The notes beneath the pieces are model-generated. The model was not told the origin of the DNA, ran no database searches, and saw only the letters and a list, made by a program, of their open reading frames with translations. From Prorocentrum cordatum (lineage: Eukaryota; Sar; Dinophyceae; Prorocentrales; Prorocentraceae), in the NCBI GenBank assembly GCA_963575745.1, contig CAUYUJ010015760.1, positions 894,147-958,146 of the forward strand: a stretch of DNA of 64,000 nucleotides, read 5' to 3'. This document shows positions 10,515-19,694 of the stretch, piece after piece (the stretch's first letter is position 1; each line of letters begins with the position of its first letter). The position numbers and the translations under genes are program-made.

Positions 10515-11874
10515 ATGCCGATGGCCGTTGGCAGCTTCTACCTAGTGCGGTTCGACGTGCCTGGTCGTGGGATCTGGCGCGAACGGCTCGTCATCCAGGC
10601 CACGCTCATCATGGCGGCCGACGGCGTCGTTTACCACGAGGACCAGGTGCCTTCCAGGGAAGTCAGGGGCATCAAGCCGCTGAGCGGGCAGGGGGCCGCG
10701 GTCGACGGGTCTGAGGCGGCGAGCGTCTACCGCTTCGAGCCCCTCCCCACGGCGGTCCAGGTGTGGGACGCGGTACGCGAGGCGGTGGCAGGCGGTGTTG
10801 GGGCGCTCCCGCCCGAGGACTTCGCGCTGGAGCTCGGCGAGGGGAGCGTGCTCGGGATGCCGCCTGGGCTGCTCTTCTTGCGCGACCCGCACGCGGGTTC
10901 CCTGCCCGCCGCGGCGGGGTCGCTGGTGGCCGCATCTCCGCCTGCGCTGGGGACCGCCGCCGCGCCTCTCCTGCCTCCTGCCCCTTTGGGGGATGCGCTG
11001 GCCACGGCGCTCAGGCCCGACGCTCCTCCTGGCGCCCACGCTGGAGGCACGGCCCCGCCTCCTGCGGGGGAGCCCCCGTGCGGCGACCCGCGCGCCCCGG
11101 CGGTGGCTAGGGACTCGCGTGGTCGCCGCGACCGCTCCTTCGGCGACGCGCTCAGGAAGCAGACCGAGCGCGAGCGTGACGACTGGCCCGTTCTTGGGCC
11201 TCAGACGGTGCTCGGGTTCCTCTAGTTCATGCTTCGGATGGCTGGAGGTGCTATGGCGTGGCACACGCGGGGGCTCGCCGTCATCGGGCATCGGGCTGGC
11301 CGAAGGCAACGAGGCGGTGAAGCAGCTCGAGACCATCTGCCGCACCCTGGAGGTGCGGATGGTGTACGTCCAGCTCGTCATCCCTGAGCTGGCCAGCTTC
11401 GAGTATCTGGCGCGGCAGTTGCAGCTGATCGAGGGGGGAGTTTGCGACGAGAAGACTCGCGAGGCGGCCGTCGCGCTCCAGGGGCAAGGCAAGAAGGGCT
11501 CCACGGCCCAGGACGCGGTTTCCACGGAGGTCGGCCATTTCCCGGGGATCGGAAGGACGAAGGGCAACGTGTGCATCTGCCCCGCTCTGATGCAGTTCAT
11601 CGCCGGGCAGATGCGGAACGAGGCGGCGGCATCGGACGAACGACGCAAGGCGCGCGAGGAGCGCGCCTTGCGGGCGCCATGGCGCTCCCTGAGGACGCGA
11701 GCTGGGAGGGGCCAGCCCCAGGGCTTGGGCCCACCACAGGCCCCTCGCCTTCGCCAGCGGGATGCTCTGCCGCTGCCGCCCCTGGACGTGGACGACCGTC
11801 TTCACGCCGTTAACGGTCGGCGGCCCCGCCAGCGGGCGGCTCGCGGCGCGGCCTGGCGCCGGTGGTGCAACTAG
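10515..11874 (+). pseudogene. Gag-like N-terminal region of the DIRS-like element
   Basis: An open frame of about 236 codons starts at the ATG at 10515 (an upstream in-frame ATG at 10455 is possible) and ends at 11225. A second frame, shifted, carries the reading from about 11226 to a TAG at 11872. The first part has a folded-looking start (residues like SFYLVRFDVPG) and then an alanine/proline-rich linker. The second part has a helical segment with QLETICRTLEVRMVYVQLV and QLQLIEGG, then NEAAASDERRKAREER. Its place before the RT suggests a gag-like structural role, but the sequence has no standard gag motif or zinc knuckle that I can see. The frame after the TAG continues directly into the RT, so gag and RT are separated there by a single stop codon. 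Confidence 0.5.
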
Positions 11875-13117
11875 GGTATCGACGCACTCAACTGGCTCCA
11901 TGATCGTGCTGGTGCGGGGCGTCTCGCGGGTGAGGATGTGGTCCGCTCCCAGGCGCAGCTTGCTGTTGTCGGAGAGCTGCTAGAGCATCACCGTCGTTTT
12001 GAGTTGCCTCCTGGGCACAGTGAGCAACGCCACTTTTGTGAAGCATCCCTCGCAGAGGTGCTCTCGACGACCCCAGGCTCCCAGAACGCCTCGCAGGTCA
12101 GACCCTACGACAAGGCCCGCGTGGCCTGGCCTGCGCTCTCGGGACCCCCCGTCGAAGTCGGCTCCGTCGCGCAGCAGGCCGATGCCGTCCAGTCGCAGGG
12201 TTGGAGGCAGAGTATGCTGAGATCCGCAGGCGAGGTCGAGGAGCTTCAGGAGTCGTTAGGCGTTCAGCAACCCTACGTCGACCCTCTGCTTCGCCATCCT
12301 CGGAAGTATGCTGAGTTGTTGGACGCGATGCTGCAGCGCCACATGATCGAGTGGACTGTTGCGTCACCTCCCTCCTCTTCCTACTCCGTTGGGATTTTCT
12401 TTGTCGAGGAGAGCGGCGGCAAGCTGAGGTTGGTCTTCGGCACGAGGGTGGCGAATGCTTATTTCAGGTCTCCGCCGAATACCGTGCTGCCTACCCCATC
12501 GGCCCGGGCCCCCCTCGAGTCGTCGGGCGACTTCTATGTGGCCCAGGGGGGCGTCCAGTGCGCCTTCTACCACATGGCGGCGCCGCCCGACCTGGGGGAC
12601 TTCTTCCGCCTGCCCACGACCCCCAACGTTCGTGGGCCTGAAGACCGTCGGCCCCCTGAGCGTGGGTCGCCGCGCCCTTCTGCAGCCCGTCGTGCGTGTG
12701 ATGCCTATGGGTTGGAACTGGGCGCTCTATTTCTGCCAGTCGGCTTTGGTGCGCGGCGTGCTCGACGCGGGGGCCCAGCCGAACCGCCATCTCGCCGATG
12801 GAGCCGCGCCCGCCCCGCTCGGCAGTAAGAGCGACCTGGTGGCAGCGGGGTGCGTTGACAACTTTTGCGCGGTGTCCCAGTCAGCCGCCTTGGCGACCGC
12901 TAAGGCTCGCGAGCTAGCGCAGGCGCTGACCTCTCGAGGCTTGCCCGTGCACGACTTCACGGAGGCTCAGACGGAGGGCGTCTTCACGGGCATCCAGTTC
13001 TCGGGCAAGACAGGGATGCTGCGCGCGAGGCCCGACCGCCTTGCACGCCTGCGGCAGGCCATCCTGGCCCTCTTGGGCCGCGGTCTGCGTTGCGCGGAGC
13101 CCTGGCGTTCATCGTAG
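11875..13117 (+). pseudogene. Reverse transcriptase domain of the DIRS-like element, frameshifted
   Basis: The N-terminal half (frame through 12620) shows KLRLVFGTRVANAYF, the fingers motif with its conserved basic/aromatic residues, and CAFYHMAAPPDLGDFF, equivalent to the motif A region. A frameshift lies between about 12612 and 12630. The second half (frame of 12455-13117) carries VMPMGWNWALYFCQ (motif B, P-G-W with downstream Q), then CVDNFCAV at 12854-12862 in the motif C position, and a thumb-like GLPVHDF / FTGIQFSG region. Motif C reads VDN rather than the VDD of most reverse transcriptases. The frame stops at 13117, but the RT-to-RNase H connection (GHAAWAMIMRRE, then LWPSVRQEL) continues in another frame from about 13090 to 13310. 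The copy is therefore broken. Confidence 0.8.
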
Positions 13118-13930
13118 GCCACGCCGCGTGGGCGATGATCATGCGGAGAGAGTGCCCGTCGATAGTCAATGGTGCGTATCGTTTCATTCAAGTTGCGGGT
13201 CCCACTCCCGTGAAGCTATGGCCCTCAGTCCGGCAGGAACTCTCAGCCGTGGCCCTTTCTGTTGCCGTTGATGTGGGCGTCCTCTCGCGTGCCTTGGTTA
13301 GGCCCCTTCTACGCGTCAGATGCCTCGCCGTACGGGAAGGGCGCGCGCGCGAAAAAAGCTTGACCCCTGCATCGTCTCGTCCACGGGCCGCGTTGCAGAG
13401 AAGTGGAGGTATAGAGTCTCGGAGGCGATCTCTGCCAGGGCCCATGCGTTCGAAGGTGGGGGAGGCGATGGGGGTGCTCAAGATGCTGCTGTCGGTTGCT
13501 CGTTGCCGTCGGACGTGCTGCTCGGGGAGGGGGGCGTCGACTCCGTCTCGGATTTCGTCGAGGTGCCGCCGGTGCTTTACGATTTGGAGGAGTGGGTCAT
13601 CATTCATTCAAGTCGTCATCTCCGAATGGGTCTCAACATTCTGGAGTATGAGGGGGAGGCGCTCTGCTTTGCTGTTCGTCGCGCCGCTCGGAAAACGGGT
13701 AATCACAGGCATCGCATTCTGTTTCTCGTCCACAATTTGGCTCTGGCTCTGGGTTGCGGCGAGGGTCGCACGGGTTCACAGCACTTGCGTCATCTCCTCC
13801 GACGCTTGGCCGCCGTCAGTCTCACCACGGGTATCCGCGCGGTCGTTCGATGGATTCCGAGTGAACGGAACGTAGCGGATGGTCCCTCACGGACGGGCTT
13901 CTTCTCGGGGCCGTGGGAGGACTTCGAAGT
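13085..13930 (+). pseudogene. RNase H-like domain of the DIRS-like element, frameshifted
   Basis: The first catalytic-Asp motif, YASDASPYGKG, lies at about 13310-13342 in one frame. The rest is in another frame: STGRVAEKWRYR (about 13380), EYEGEALCFAVRRAAR with the acidic helix, NLALALGCGEGRTGSQHL in place of the usual 'DN…a…GRs' strand, and WIPSERNVADGPSR with the last Asp at 13877-13879. This order (DAS, E, D/N, then ADxxSR) is the RNase H signature of DIRS-type and Ty3-type elements. The domain follows the RT directly, as expected. At least two frame changes are needed to read it, so it is not functional as it stands. Confidence 0.78.
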
Positions 13931-14860
13931 TGAGACAGGCGGCCAGGCCGCCGAGTGCCGCCCAGGCGCCCGACGTCCAGCGAACACTTCAGCACCCGGG
14001 GCGGCGGCAGTTGCTGAGGGGGAAGAACTTGTTCCTCGAGAGCCCCGCGGTGACACAGCGGACCCAGGACCTCTACCACGCTCACGACGCCCGCTTCCAC
14101 CAGTGGCACACGTGGACGGGGCAGTCGTTCGCGACTGCCGCCGAGCTGGTCGCACTGCTGCTGGTCTTCTTCGGGAACCTCCGCCTGGGCGGGTTCGACT
14201 CTGCGACGGGGCGCATGACGAAGGCAGCCCTTCGCCAACCGCCGCCGCACCTGCTGGCGGGCCCCCGCGCCCCGCCGCGGGCCACGCGGGCTCTCAAGGG
14301 CTGGAGCCGCCCAGTGGCACCGCAGGTGCGGCCCCCGCTGCCGCGCATGGCGTTGCTCGCCGCGGCGTGGCTCCCGATGCAGGACAGGAGGTTCGCGGAG
14401 GCGGTCTTCGGGAGGTGGGCGTTCGACACCTACTTCAGGCCCATCGAGGCCTATCGCCTGGTGGCGCCCAGCCTGGTGGAGCTGCGCGCGGTGTCAGCGA
14501 CGACGGGCGGCCCTGGCAAGACGGGGGGGGCCGACTACAGCGCCGTCATCGACAGCGCGAGCTTGGGGCCTCTCCTCCAGGGCTTGAAGCGCCACCGCGC
14601 TCCGAGGGATCCGCCGCGGATCTTCGCGCCCTCCGTGATCCGCCAGGTCTATCGCGAGGCGCGGGTCAGCCCGCCGCTTGTCGCCCAGCCCCCGCAGTAC
14701 GTGGTGGCGCTGGGCAGCGCGGTGGACGGGCGCGAGGCAGAGCTCGCCTCGACAATGGTGACTACGGTAGCGTGCTCGCTGGCGCCTCTGCAAGCCGACC
14801 TGCTGCCCAAGCGGGTTCACGCCCCGCAGCCGAGCCGCAGTTGGCGCTTCGGCTGCGCAG
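13930..14860 (+). pseudogene. Tyrosine recombinase (integrase-like) domain of the DIRS-like element, degenerate
   Basis: In the frame of 13879-15408 the sequence shows an N-terminal helical part (TQRTQDLYHAH, then ELVALLLVFFGNLRLGG) and RALKGWSRPVAP. WAFDTYFRPIEAYRL at about 14419-14463 contains the Arg of the first catalytic box (codon 14437-14439). GGPGKTGGADYSAVIDS follows, the beta-strand Lys region. The second catalytic box, usually a His-x-x-Arg in an RHSGA-like context, appears here as ALGSAVDGRE near 14708. The final Tyr motif seems displaced by a frame change (DNGDYGSVLAGAS in the neighbouring frame). The fold is recognisable but the catalytic set is not intact. Confidence 0.65.
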
Positions 14861-14904
14861 GCTCTTCTCTCGCGCTACCTCTCACAGCCACGCTCTGTCG
14901 CGCT

Positions 14905-15640
14905 TCATTTTTCTTGTGTGCGGCGCACACTTTAATCCCATCGATAAGGCGCGTCGCCATCAGGGCTTGGGTAGTGTTGTTCTGGGCCCGAGTCGGTGCC
15001 ATACCGACGACTTGGCTGCGCCTGGGGTCTCCCTCGTCGTCCGCGGCTGGATTCGCGGCTCCTGCGTCGCGGGGGCGCCGTTTCGGCCTGGGCTCCCCTC
15101 CTGGTCTGTGCGCGCCAGGCCCCCCGACAGGTCGTCGGCTCGGCCCCTCGGGCCCCCTCGCCTTAGTCCCTGTGTGCAGGCTCAGGTCAATGTTGCTAAT
15201 GATGATACCCATCACCTGCTGCGTGCGCTTCTCGTGTGTGCGCAGTGCAAAGTGCCGACGGTTCTCGAGCACCCTGCCAGCAGTGCGCTGTGGCACCTCC
15301 CTTTTGTGCTACGACTGCTCCAGTCGGCCCCGTCGGAGGCAACGTTCGACGCCTGCATGTACGAAGGGCGCGTGCATCGAACGTGGCGCACTGTTGGCTG
15401 GCATGTGAAAAGTTTGCACAATCTTTCTTCGCAGTGCTCGTGTGCGCGTGCTAGATGCGACAGATCTCGAAAGTTTCATCTCGGGCCTCTCGGGCTTCCT
15501 CACCTGGGCGCGGCCCAGAGGGCCCAAGCTCGCAGGGCCCCGAAGGCCGTCGCAGTTGAGGGTGTGCACGCCGTGCTGGACAGCGCACGTCGTTTAGCCG
15601 CAGTCGCCAGGATCTGTAAAGCTATCACGTCGGGTTGATG
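14905..15640 (+). pseudogene. Methyltransferase-like domain at the 3' end of the DIRS-like element
   Basis: In the frame ending at 15638 the protein contains WIRGSCVAGAPFRPGLPSWS, reminiscent of a methyltransferase catalytic loop. LVCAQCKVPTVLEHPASSAL (LEHP near 15264) follows, then LWHLPFVLRLL and FDACMYEG. A possible frame change inside the next segment gives RIERGALLAGM in the other frame. The same 'ENP…LW…FD.C.G…K.T' order appears in the second retroelement at 57.0-58.3 kb. DIRS-like elements are known to carry a methyltransferase domain of the DNA adenine-methylase type. Whether this copy modifies DNA is unknown, and it is incomplete. Confidence 0.55.
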
Positions 15641-15696
15641 TCTGTTTTGTTTTTGTGGCGGCCTCGAGGGCCAGATCTACCAAGCTAGCATGTGTG

Positions 15697-15782
15697 GTAC
15701 CGTTTTGTGCCCAGCATGCTTGTGGCCTCGGAGCGCCCTCGGCCCCTTGCACAAAAAGTAACGTCAGGCCTGAGCCCGCCCC
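15697..15782 (+). repeat. Split direct repeat B1
   Basis: 86 bp beginning GTACCGTTTTGTGCCCAGC and containing CTTGCACAAAAA. It matches B2 (15887-15972) with about six substitutions. Only 2 bp separate it from A2. Confidence 0.88.
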
Positions 15783-15784
15783 GC

Positions 15785-15856
15785 CATTTAGCTCTGCAGG
15801 GGGCGTTTGTGGTCCGCGTGTGTGATCCGCCGCCGTTTACCTCGCTCAAGTCTTTC
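15785..15856 (+). repeat. Split direct repeat A2
   Basis: 72-bp copy of A1 (10025-10096) with one substitution, placed between B1 and B2 as in PAT-type elements. Confidence 0.9.
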
Positions 15857-15886
15857 CCTCCGCCCTCTCCCTTCTCTCGCTTATTT

Positions 15887-15972
15887 GTACCGTTTTGCGC
15901 CCAGCATGCTTGTGGCCTCGGGGCGCCCTCGGCCCCTTGCACAAAAAATAGCGTCTGGCCTGAACCCGCCCC
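15887..15972 (+). repeat. Split direct repeat B2
   Basis: 86-bp copy of B1 that closes the element. It is separated from A2 by 30 bp of pyrimidine-rich sequence. Confidence 0.88.
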
Positions 15973-16124
15973 CACAGTATTGTTATCACCGTCGTTGGTA
16001 TCGTTATCACCGTCAGCCGTATCATCGACATCGCCATCGGAAGTAGCATTGCCTTCATCACGGGTAACGCGTCACAAGGTCACAAGTTACCACCTTGCAG
16101 AAAGAAGGACGCGTGAACGTCAAG

Positions 16125-16625
16125 AAGAACAGTCGTCCCCTGGGAGGCCCCCAAGAGGGCCGAAGAGGGCTCCGAGAGGGCACGAAGACGGCAGGGGCCC
16201 CCAAATACGGCCCAAGAGGCCCCCGCAAGAGGAACCCCCAGATAGTGGCTTGCGGAAGCAAAACGCACTGATTGTCCTCATGGTGTTTTGTTGCGTCAGG
16301 GGTTGTCGCTTTGTCGGGCCCCATGATCGGCCGAAGACGGTTCTGAGAGCCTTCGAGATTGCCCCAATACGGTTAAAGACGCCCCACAGTGGGCTCCAAG
16401 ACTGCCCAAGAGGGCCCCAAGACAGCACCAGACAGCCACAAGAGGGCCGAAAAGGCCCAATATATTTCCAAGACGGCCCCCGAGCCCCACTGAGGAGCCA
16501 AACAAGGGTCCAAGAGGGCACCAAGAGGGCCCCAGGACGAGCCAAGCCCCCCAAGACGGCCCAAGAGGCCACCAGGACGGCCCAGAGTGCCCCCAAGGGG
16601 GCCCCCAAGGCGGCCTGAAGAGGAA
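16125..16625. repeat. GC-rich 'CCCAAGACGGCCCAAGAGGG' minisatellite
   Basis: Degenerate units containing CCCAAGACGGC and AAGAGGGCCCC precede the tandem gene array. They are the reverse-complement form of the CTTGGGGCC family seen at 0.4-1.5 and 5.5-6.5 kb. The same blocks form the linkers between array units at about 19395-19500 and 22285-22390, and the trailing flank at about 23735-23880. Confidence 0.8.
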
Positions 16626-16908
16626 AAGGGCATTTATGTTGGTTGAGGTTTAATTGTGTGTTGGGGTAATCGCCTCTTCGGGCTCAGATCGGCCGTGGAC
16701 GGCTCTGAAGGGCCCCAAGACGGCTCAAGAGGGCCCCATGGCGACCACAGGGAGCCCCAAGACGGCTCATGAAGGGCCCATGAGGGCCCCAAGGGGCAGC
16801 CAAGAGGCCCCCGAGTGCATCCGTAGTAATTTTGGTTCAAGCGACGGCAAGGCAAGCGCCGGCCCACTCCCGCAAACCGCACCTGTTGTTGCCCCGCCCT
16901 GCCGCGCG

Positions 16909-17637
16909 ATGCCGCCGGCACACGCCTGCGTCCTCGCCGCCCTGCTTTGGGGAGCGCCCGCGGGAGCCGTCCAGCTGCAGAAGGTCGCCGAGGCAGCCGA
17001 GGCCGATTGCCGCACCGCTCTGCAGGGCGAAGAGTGCTACCGCCAAGTGGACTGGCTCACGAGCCGGGGCCTCACGTACCTCCGTTTCCCGACGTTGAAC
17101 AAGTCCGCCACCTTTGAGGACGTCCAGGAGGCCATGAATGCCGACGACCTGTGGTTCTTGGTGTGCCCTACCAGGCCATGCCGTGCTGGGCAGAATGAGG
17201 ACTCCAGCAGGGTGGCTCCCGACGACCCGGACGCGGACGAGGACCTCGCCGCACCTTTCGTCGAGGACACGCCGCCGGAGCTCCCGGGACAGGCGCAGAA
17301 GGAGAACGCGACACAGGCCGCCTCGGCCCCAGAACGCATGTGCTCCGCGCCCGGTCTCGCCTGCGGCCCAGCTCGGCCGAGGAGCACTGGCTGTTTCGTG
17401 TGGCTGCCCGACGGTTGCAAGACCCCGCGCCACTTCCACGCGAAATTCCATTGGCGGAGGGACGTGTGGGGCGAGGCCAACGCGCGCGCGGGGCAGAGCG
17501 AAGAGGCGTGCAAGGCTCGCAAGCGCGCGTTCGACGCCTGGTGCGGTGTGACGGACGCCGTCATGTTGCCCGTGCTGGCGCCCCCCCACGAGGACAAGGG
17601 GCCGGCCCGCGGGTTGCCGGTGCGAATCTTCGCCTAG
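16909..17637 (+). CDS. Predicted secreted cysteine-rich protein, array copy 1
   Basis: This 242-codon gene starts at the ATG at 16909. The open frame extends upstream to 16654, but that part is minisatellite plus the SL relic, so the ATG 67 nt after the SL relic is the better start. Residues 1 to about 20 form a hydrophobic signal peptide ending in GAPAGA. The mature part has ten cysteines (an even number, suggesting disulfides), an acidic stretch (DDPDADEDL, about residue 105) and possible N-glycosylation sites NKS and NAT. I do not recognise the family. The intronless structure fits its processed-cDNA origin. It is probably transcribed with its array neighbours and given a new leader by trans-splicing, but no promoter can be identified. 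Confidence 0.8.
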   Translation: MPPAHACVLAALLWGAPAGAVQLQKVAEAAEADCRTALQGEECYRQVDWLTSRGLTYLRFPTLNKSATFEDVQEAMNADDLWFLVCPTRPCRAGQNEDSSRVAPDDPDADEDLAAPFVEDTPPELPGQAQKENATQAASAPERMCSAPGLACGPARPRSTGCFVWLPDGCKTPRHFHAKFHWRRDVWGEANARAGQSEEACKARKRAFDAWCGVTDAVMLPVLAPPHEDKGPARGLPVRIFA

Positions 17638-17929
17638 GGAGTTAGGGGCGCCCTCAGGCCGAGCCCTGACTGGCAGGTCTACGGCAGCCGAGGTGGCACT
17701 TGGGCCACTCGGCCCCCCGCCCACCCCCCTCCCTTACTGGCAGTCCTCCCGCCCCTCCCCTGCCCTCCAAGACGCGCTCCGCGGCCAGGCTCATGATCCG
17801 TCTTACTTAGCATCGTGGTGATTGCCCTCGATAGTGTAAGGACAGGCTGTTTGGGCTGACAATCCGTCAATTGCCACATGAGCCACCTCATCTTGCGGAA
17901 GGATCGAGTGCTCGCAGTGAGAAAAAAGG
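17638..17929 (+). other. 3' UTR of array copy 1
   Basis: After the TAG the sequence runs through a C-rich patch and the conserved block GACGCGCTCCGCGGCCAGG to an A6 run at 17922-17927. The same block is present after copies 2 and 3 and alone at 7803-8002. Confidence 0.65.
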
Positions 17930-17946
17930 AGAGCCCCCCTGAGTGC

Positions 17947-19545
17947 CGTGGGAGGCCCCCCAAGAGGCCCCAGCACTTGAGATCACGTTCGTATCCTCTG
18001 CCATTTTCACCTGTCCCCGAATCTACCCAGATGCTCCTGCACGACAGTGCCCCCAGACAGGAGGGTCAGCTTCTCTCGAGTCACGGATGGGCTGAAAGTG
18101 AAGTGGTGTGAGGTGTTGGGTTCAAGGGGGATGTGAAAGTGAATGGATACTAGTAGTAGGGATGACACGCTGGTGGCCACCCGGACCAGGAAACGGCGTT
18201 GTCGTTCCTCGTCGGATCGAGTGTGCACCATTTTCCTCGTGACTCGCACTTTGAGCCATCACGTTTACGGACGACGCCTCGTCTGGAGCGAGAGGGGCGT
18301 TGCCACCCTTCCCGCGCCAAGACGCGGCGAGCCCAACACACACACACACACACACTCTCTCTCAGCACTGTGCTCTGCTGCCCCGGCCGCGTGGCCGATA
18401 GAGAATGGGCCGGCGCACCGAAACATGCATTACTCTGGCGAGGCAGATCTTTGCCGCGCTATGCTATGCCTCGCGCGCCACACAGCATGGCACCGCACAA
18501 GCACATCGCTGCACAGAAAGTGCGGCGAGCAGCGCAGCATTAAAATTGTGATGCTACCTTTGTTTTGGCTGTACCGGCCTATCCGCGATGGCGCGGCCGA
18601 CAGGCAGGGAGACATGATAGTTCGCACCACAGATCTGACCCAAGCACGGACCAAGACCAGAGCAACAAAGATGTCACGAAGTTTGGCGTCGGGCCAGCTT
18701 TCCGAGGACGGGCTGGCATCCCCCAGAACGTTGTTGACTTCTGTATATGATGCCGATGCTATGCCGATGCTTCCCTGTCCCACGCTCCTACTCTTCGGCC
18801 CTCCCGGCCAGGAGCGGCCGAAGCTTCGCGAGACTGATGGGTCGCTGGGGCATGGGGGGATCGGCAACACTCTAAAATATAATCGCGCAGCGACGGGAAA
18901 CGCGCGGACACAGTACCAACGCAAACAAATAAACAAAAAAAAACGGCAGTGGCCCCGGGCCCGGGCATGAGCATTCTCAGTGATGGGATTCTCTTTTGGG
19001 CCCGACACCGATAGAACAAACAAAAATTGCATTCGCGCTACCATCGGCACGCTGCGTGCGGATAGGCGCGATTGCGCCTAGGAGGTCTAAGGACCTCTCG
19101 CTCGCTCATGTGCGTCGGCCGTCAGATGCAACATCAAGGCAAGACAACAGAAGGCAACAGATCCGAGCATAGCTTTGCCTCTGAGGAGTGCCCAGCACAA
19201 GCTTCAACATCGCATCGCAAAGGTAAAACCAAACCTACCACGCACACACAACATGCACACAAACACGCAACGCCCAGCACACGTGCAGTGGCAACCTAAA
19301 CGGCCGCGCCTTAAAAACTGGTGACGTTTACTCGGCCGGCGGCCAGACAGAGTCGAACTGCGATGCAACGATGCGCGGCAGCTGCTACAATGACGATCCA
19401 AGCCCCCCCAGACGGCCCAAGAGGGCCTAAGACGAGCCAAGCCCCCCAAGACGGCCCAAGAGGGCCCCTGAACTGCCCAACAGGGCCCCCCAAGAGGACC
19501 CCCTAACGGCCTGAAGAGGCACAGGACGCTTATGTTGGGGTTTCA
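17947..19545. other. Intergenic part of array unit 1
   Basis: A plus-strand frame of 275 codons (18143-18970) recurs as 277 codons in unit 2. It runs through a (CA)n/(CT)n microsatellite, has no recognisable domain, and is absent from unit 3, so I do not call it a gene. The (CA)9 run is at about 18336-18354. GC-rich minisatellite resumes at about 19395. Confidence 0.6.
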
Positions 19546-19694
19546 TTGTGTGTTGGGGTAATCGCCTCTTCGGGCTCAGATCGGCCGTGGACGGCTCTGA
19601 AGGGCCCCAAGACGGCTCAAGAGGGCCCCATGGCGACCACAGGGAGCCCCAAGACGGCTCATGAAGGGCCCATGAGGGCCCCAAGGGGCAGCCA

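Larger units (their letters stand above)
10025..15972 (+). mobile_element. DIRS/PAT-like tyrosine-recombinase retrotransposon (decayed), ~5.95 kb
   Basis: The element is bounded by a split direct repeat: A1 10025-10096, body, B1 15697-15782, A2 15785-15856, B2 15887-15972. This A1-body-B1-A2-B2 order is the known terminal structure of PAT/kangaroo/TOC-type tyrosine-recombinase retroelements. In order, the body encodes a gag-like region, reverse transcriptase, RNase H, a tyrosine-recombinase-like domain and a methyltransferase-like domain, all on the plus strand. Several frameshifts and one in-frame TAG interrupt the polyprotein, so this copy is unlikely to be autonomous. Flanking target duplications are not expected for this class and none was seen. 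Confidence 0.8.
16820..17929 (+). mobile_element. Retroposed cDNA bracket, unit 1 (SL relic to A-tract)
   Basis: CCGTAG-TAATTTTGG-TTCAAG at 16821-16841 matches 18 of 21 positions of the dinoflagellate spliced leader, and an A6 run lies at 17922-17927. Immediately outside are AGAGGCCCCCGAGTGC (16803-16818) and AGAGCCCCCC-T-GAGTGC (17930-17946), a near-perfect target-site-like direct repeat. Inside are a short 5' UTR, the intact gene and a ~290-bp 3' UTR. This is what a reverse-transcribed, SL-capped, polyadenylated mRNA would leave. Confidence 0.82.

Noticed and set aside
10542-11648. 368-codon minus-strand frame inside the 10-16 kb element
   Set aside because: Antisense shadow of the gag-like frames; no domain, and the element is coded on the plus strand.
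16837-17724. 295-codon minus-strand frame antisense to the array gene (also at 19729-20616 and 22613-23500)
   Set aside because: Antisense shadow in GC-rich coding DNA; the plus-strand frame has the signal peptide, cysteines and SL relic.
18143-18970. 275-codon frame downstream of array gene 1
   Set aside because: Runs through a microsatellite, no domain, absent from unit 3; kept only as a low-interest observation.
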